Source: Aminivibrio sp.
Lineage (GTDB): Bacteria > Synergistota > Synergistia > Synergistales > Aminobacteriaceae
Direction of reading: 5' to 3'
Length of the DNA: 64,000 nucleotides
Assembly: GCF_016756745.1 (NCBI RefSeq)
Contig: NZ_JAESIH010000041.1
Location: 40,292 to 104,291, forward strand
Shown here: positions 61,501 through 64,000 of the stretch, in pieces
How the letters are laid out: each line of letters starts with the position of its first letter
Numbering within the stretch: position 1 is the stretch's first letter
Program-made: the position numbers and the translations under genes
The notes under the pieces: generated by a model
Told to the model about the DNA's origin: nothing
The model's database searches: none
Seen by the model: only the letters and a program-made list of their open reading frames with translations

Positions 61501-63572
61501 TGATCCCCCTTTCGGAGAGGATCTACGGCCGCACCGCCCTGTACGACATCACCGACCCCGCGTCCGGAGCCGTGATCGCGGCGAAGGGTGAATGCATCTC
61601 CTTCGAGACGGCGGAAAAGATAGAAAAGGCGGGCATCGACTCCGCGTGGGTCCGGAGTCCTCTGACATGCGGCCTCCGGCATGGAGTGTGCCAGGTGTGC
61701 TACGGCATGGACCTGGCCACCAGGAAGGAAGTTCCCATCGGCGAGGCCGTGGGTGTCGTGGCGGCCCAGTCCATCGGCGAGCCGGGAACACAGCTCACCA
61801 TGCGGACATTCCACACGGGCGGCGTCCGCCTCACCGGCGAGGACATCACCCAGGGTCTCCCCCGGATCGAACAGCTCTTTGAAGTCCGCCGGCCCAAGAA
61901 GGTTGCCTACCTGGCCGGCGTGGACGGCAGGGTCAGTGAAGTCCGGGTCATGGAAGGCAAACGGAAGGTCATCATCACCTCCGAAAGCGGTGAGAGTGAG
62001 GAGAAGACCATCCATAACATCCCCATCATTCAGAATCTCCTTATCAAGGAAGGCGACGAGGTCAGGAAGAGCGACAAGCTCACCGAGGGCAACGTGGATC
62101 CCCAGCAGCTTCTCGAGGTGGAGGGGATCGAGGCGGTCCAGCGGGCGCTCGTGGACGAGATCCAGGAAGTGTACCGCTCCCAGGGTGTGTCCATCAACAA
62201 CAAGCACATCGAGGTCATCCTGCGGAAGGTTGCGCCGGTGAACAGGGTCAAGATCACCGAGGAAGGAGACACGTCCTTCGTGGCGGGCGATCTCGTGTGG
62301 ACCGACGACATCGACGCCGAGATGTCCCGGATAGAAAAAGAAAACGAAGAGAACATCGCCGAGGCGGTGCGTATCTTCTCGGGCAGGGTTCTCCGGGACG
62401 TTTCCTCCCAGAAGCTCAACGAGACCGTGGCCAGGTACATCGGCGTCCCCCTGGACGAGGAAGCCATCCGGACGATACTGCGCCCCGGCTTGCTGATCTC
62501 CTCCGTGGTGGTGGACGACGAGGAAGGCGTTCCCGTCACCCTCATCGTGGGCGAGGCCGCTTTCAGGAAGCAGATGGAGGGCATGGATCTCATCACTTCC
62601 TTTACATCTTCCGACGGCAAGGAAATCCCCGCCGGAACGCACCTGACCCTGGGACATCTGGGCATCATCACCGCCGACGACCCGACACCCCTGCTTGTTC
62701 GGGACGGCGAGATTCTTGAAAAGCTCGCCGACGGAGTCTATCTCGCCGAAAACATCATCGTGGACGGGGAACTCGTCGCGAAGGCCGATCGGGTCTTCAC
62801 GGCGAAGGATGCCGCCCGGTGCAGAGAGCTCAACGTCCCCTCCATTGTCCTGTGGCATTCGGTGGAGCGGGTCAACATACCCGACAAGCTCGAGGAGAGC
62901 CTCAAGGACAAGTGGGGCAAGCCCCTGACCCAGGCCATCGACCGTGAAGGGAACGGCATGACGGATATCCCGCAGCTGGTGGATGCCTCCATTATTAAAG
63001 GAATTCTCGACGGTTCCGTTTCGGCCATTGAGATCGACGGATCCATTTTCTCGAGAGACCGCTTCCTCCGGGAGCTCCTTTCGGCGAAAATTTACGGCAA
63101 AGTGCTGCTCGAACCCGTAACCGACAGGATGGGACAGGTTTTGGCGGACGCCGGGGCGGAAGTCAACCAGTCCGTGATCGACGCCCTCGCCGGCTGCCCC
63201 GACCTGCAGGAAGTGGTGGTCCGCCCCATGGGCGGCCCCCGGAAGGATGAAAAGAAGATCATCCAGCGGGTGACTTTCGTCAGGAAGCTACGGGAAGGAC
63301 CGAAAGTAAAGCCCTTCGTCCACGGCATAACAAAGGCGGCCCTCGCCACGGACAGCTTCCTGAGCGCGGCGTCCTTCCAGCAGACGGCCCAGGTTCTGGC
63401 CGGAGCGGCGGTCAAGGGTGAAATCGATCCCCTCGAGGGGCTGAAGGAAAACGTGATCATCGGCCACCTCATCCCTGCCGGAACGGGAGTGGAGAAATTC
63501 AGGGCCATCAGGATCGCCCACGCGAAGGTCCTTGAAGAGAAAGCCGCCGCGATGGCGGAGCAGGCGAAGTAG
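58578..63572 (+). CDS. rpoC: RNA polymerase beta' subunit, with two large insertions
   Basis: Core transcription subunit. The 1664-aa protein is much longer than E. coli RpoC (1407). It keeps the N-terminal zinc finger ([19 protein letters not shown]), the active-site [16 protein letters not shown] near 624, the trigger-loop region and [18 protein letters not shown]. Residues about 133-308 insert repeated SBHM-like segments ([21 protein letters not shown]) into the clamp. Residues about 1255-1578 add a second block before the last conserved motif, including [20 protein letters not shown]. Zinc ligands near the C-terminal half ([11 protein letters not shown]) are present. It is translationally coupled to rpoB. 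Confidence 0.98.
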   Translation: MARREILGVRVKLASPERIRELSSGEVKKPETINYRTLRPEKDGLFCERIFGPTKSYECACGKYKRSGPKFKGIVCDRCGVEVTDNRVRRERMGHIELAAPVVHIWYLRGIPSRLSLLLGCTTKDLEKVVYFAPTRQREAAYKVVMEGRRIDLARKNDVLSESEVRIHSHYDPKFKAEEAFRIVSVDDVPVNENDLLSAGQVSRFKTEYGDESFKVETAFTLVTIPDDPSCAVGAVISAADLERLRKRHGDTFEFERAAVGNQEAFVVTAAVHLPFEKGDILSESEFRFYSQKFPGRFTAQKEVITVEDPCYVVIEEGISPFSPADIILEREYALCAAYDKKFRAGIGADGVQALLERIDLDQLGAALREEVSDSTGQKKRKLIKRLQVAEDFRKNKSTAKSMILEVLPVIPPDLRPMVQLDGGRFATSDLNDLYRRVINRNNRLKKLQELKAPEIIIRNEKRMLQEAVDALIDNGRMGKAVLGAGNRPLKSLTDLLRGKKGRFRQNLLGKRVDYSGRSVIVIGPQLKIYQCGLPKQMALELFKPFVIRQLVERGLAPNVKSAKRIIERGREEIWGILEEIIRDHPVMLNRAPTLHRLGIQAFEPVLMEGKAIRLHPMVCTAFNADFDGDQMAVHVPLSIEAQAEARLLMLSANNLLSPASGRPVMTPTQDIVLGIYYLTDMKDGVEGEELPHFSDLDDALVAFNHGVVSVDSRIKLKNLPEWGDGEKWIETSPGRVIFNSILPEGLRFVNRQLGKKDLGIILDRAYDMVDRVAMVKMLDDIKMLGYRWATRSGISFGVQSIIIPPEKAELTKQAMEQDEELKSEYNMGILTQDEYLFQKESLWSEKSRAIADSIVEHMKRTNPIRMMSDSGARGSRSQMGQMAGIRGLMSDPSGRIIDYPITANFREGMNMLEYFISTHGARKGLADTALRTAKSGYLTRRLVDVGQDLIITEHDCGTDRGICIEPLRQDGKVMIPLSERIYGRTALYDITDPASGAVIAAKGECISFETAEKIEKAGIDSAWVRSPLTCGLRHGVCQVCYGMDLATRKEVPIGEAVGVVAAQSIGEPGTQLTMRTFHTGGVRLTGEDITQGLPRIEQLFEVRRPKKVAYLAGVDGRVSEVRVMEGKRKVIITSESGESEEKTIHNIPIIQNLLIKEGDEVRKSDKLTEGNVDPQQLLEVEGIEAVQRALVDEIQEVYRSQGVSINNKHIEVILRKVAPVNRVKITEEGDTSFVAGDLVWTDDIDAEMSRIEKENEENIAEAVRIFSGRVLRDVSSQKLNETVARYIGVPLDEEAIRTILRPGLLISSVVVDDEEGVPVTLIVGEAAFRKQMEGMDLITSFTSSDGKEIPAGTHLTLGHLGIITADDPTPLLVRDGEILEKLADGVYLAENIIVDGELVAKADRVFTAKDAARCRELNVPSIVLWHSVERVNIPDKLEESLKDKWGKPLTQAIDREGNGMTDIPQLVDASIIKGILDGSVSAIEIDGSIFSRDRFLRELLSAKIYGKVLLEPVTDRMGQVLADAGAEVNQSVIDALAGCPDLQEVVVRPMGGPRKDEKKIIQRVTFVRKLREGPKVKPFVHGITKAALATDSFLSAASFQQTAQVLAGAAVKGEIDPLEGLKENVIIGHLIPAGTGVEKFRAIRIAHAKVLEEKAAAMAEQAK

Positions 63573-63610
63573 AGGGCGGAAGAAAAATTCCACAGGAAAT
63601 GCGGCGGGAA

Positions 63611-63868
63611 CCTAAATCCGCTAATTTTTCAGGCAGAGGGAGTGTCGCCGGGCATAAGGTGAATTCGCCCTCCCCAGGGGCGAAGAGATTATCCCCTGGG
63701 GAAAGGCGCCTGAGGTGAGAGAAACCGACACGGATGTCGGTTTCACAAGCAGGCAACCGGCGAACGCAGGGAGCCGTGGGACTCGCTTGGGCAGTTGTCA
63801 CGAACGACAATCTGCACCCCCCGCCCAAGCGAGTTCCGGTGACATTCCCCGCTGCCTGCGGATTTAGG
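63611..63868 (+). repeat. structured MITE-like repeat, copy C (long form)
   Basis: 258-bp version of the repeat family. Same ends (CCTAAATCCGC / GCGGATTTAGG) and the same hairpin GAAACCGACA / TGTCGGTTTC at 63721-63730 and 63735-63744. Extra segments include a perfect inverted pair TCCCCAGGGG / CCCCTGGGGA, and a 15-bp stem GGGACTCGCTTGGGC (63778-63792) / GCCCAAGCGAGTTCC (63823-63837). The left arm of that stem is missing in copies A and B. It is flanked by the 5-bp direct repeat GGGAA (63606-63610 and 63869-63873). It lies 38 nt after rpoC. Confidence 0.87.
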
Positions 63869-63873
63869 GGGAA

Positions 63874-63884
63874 CCTAAATCCGC
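63874..63884 (+). repeat. truncated 5' end of the structured repeat, next to copy C
   Basis: CCTAAATCCGC follows copy C directly after the GGGAA spacer and then diverges. It is the left end of another element joined head-to-tail. Confidence 0.6.
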
Positions 63885-63902
63885 ACCCTAAAAAATAAAA
63901 AA

Positions 63903-63971
63903 CCTCTCTGGACTGTTCGGAGAACAGTGGTAAGGTAGTGTTTACGAAGACACAACCCTTCACCAGAGAGG
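63903..63971 (+). promoter_or_regulatory. structured leader before the last gene
   Basis: CCTCTCTGG (63903-63911) pairs with CCAGAGAGG (63963-63971). Two smaller hairpins, CTGTTC / GAACAG and GTGT / ACAC, lie inside, giving a three-way-junction shape. The right arm contains the AGAGAGG that would act as ribosome-binding site, so pairing could block translation. It may also be the end of an insertion sequence. Confidence 0.5.
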
Positions 63972-63981
63972 TGCAATCATT

Positions 63982-64000
63982 ATGACTGAAAAGGCGAAGA
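63982..64000 (+). CDS. start of an unidentified gene, cut by the window end
   Basis: Only MTEKAK is visible. AGAGAGG ends 10 nt before the ATG. It is not the rpsL that often follows rpoC. The short beginning and the inverted repeats before it would fit an insertion-sequence transposase, but this cannot be judged from six codons. Confidence 0.5.

Overview
The window is a gene-dense, GC-rich bacterial chromosome segment. Every protein gene except one lies on the + strand. It carries a T-box leader, a CIRCE/GroESL operon, an LPS-export pair (LptA-like and LptB) showing a diderm envelope, a K+-dependent-type membrane pyrophosphatase, Rex, and a hydrogenase maturation protease. It also has a MreBCD/PBP2/Min/RodA cluster in an order familiar from Clostridia. 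Together these point to an anaerobic fermentative diderm, most plausibly Synergistota (Aminobacterium/Aminivibrio-like). This placement is an inference from protein character and gene order, not from a database search.

Layout. 1-2746: threonine T-box leader, thrC, and a homoserine kinase fused to aspartokinase-type ACT domains. 2810-7920: lptA-like, lptB, a lone minus-strand hydrogenase protease, murJ, a secreted protein of unknown function, tsaD. 8016-10150: CIRCE-controlled groES-groEL. 10607-14981: guaA, a MobB-like GTPase, hppA. 15000-19524: dnaG, rqcP-like, eno, ridA, rex. 19594-22405: yajC-secD-secF. 22668-26977: a trehalose operon with both TreT and OtsB/OtsA. 27197-40284: one tightly packed run: small ORF, recJ, rel, dtd, a metallo-hydrolase, radC, mreBCD, mrdA, minCDE, rodA. 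40395-54709: radical-SAM/DUF2344/RNase G, smc, trmN6-like, rsmI, metG, tatD, tgt, tsaC. 54713-63572: tRNA-Leu(CAG), rpoB, rpoC. The window ends in a structured leader and the first codons of an unidentified gene.

The most unusual feature is a family of non-coding, highly structured repeats at 10360-10524, 22488-22653 and 63611-63868, with a probable remnant near 26984-27042. Each full copy has perfect or near-perfect 12-bp terminal inverted repeats (CCTAAATCCGC...GCGGATTTAGG) and nested hairpins. Each is flanked by its own 5-bp direct repeat (AATGT, AATAA, GGGAA), which is the signature of target-site duplication. Each copy also abuts a truncated end of a second copy across that 5-bp spacer. 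The 63611 copy is about 90 bp longer and keeps a 15-bp stem whose left arm is missing from the two short copies, so the short form looks like a deletion derivative that then spread. No transposase with these ends is visible here.

Most of the remaining genes are core functions: translation quality control, t6A and queuosine tRNA modification, transcription, protein export, cell shape and division. They are arranged in operons with 1-50 bp overlaps, and GTG or TTG starts are common. Secondary points of interest are the ThrB-ACT fusion, two large insertions in RpoC, an rpoB promoter whose -35 box sits inside the preceding tRNA terminator, the two trehalose routes in one operon, and a 41-codon ORF overlapping the recJ start.
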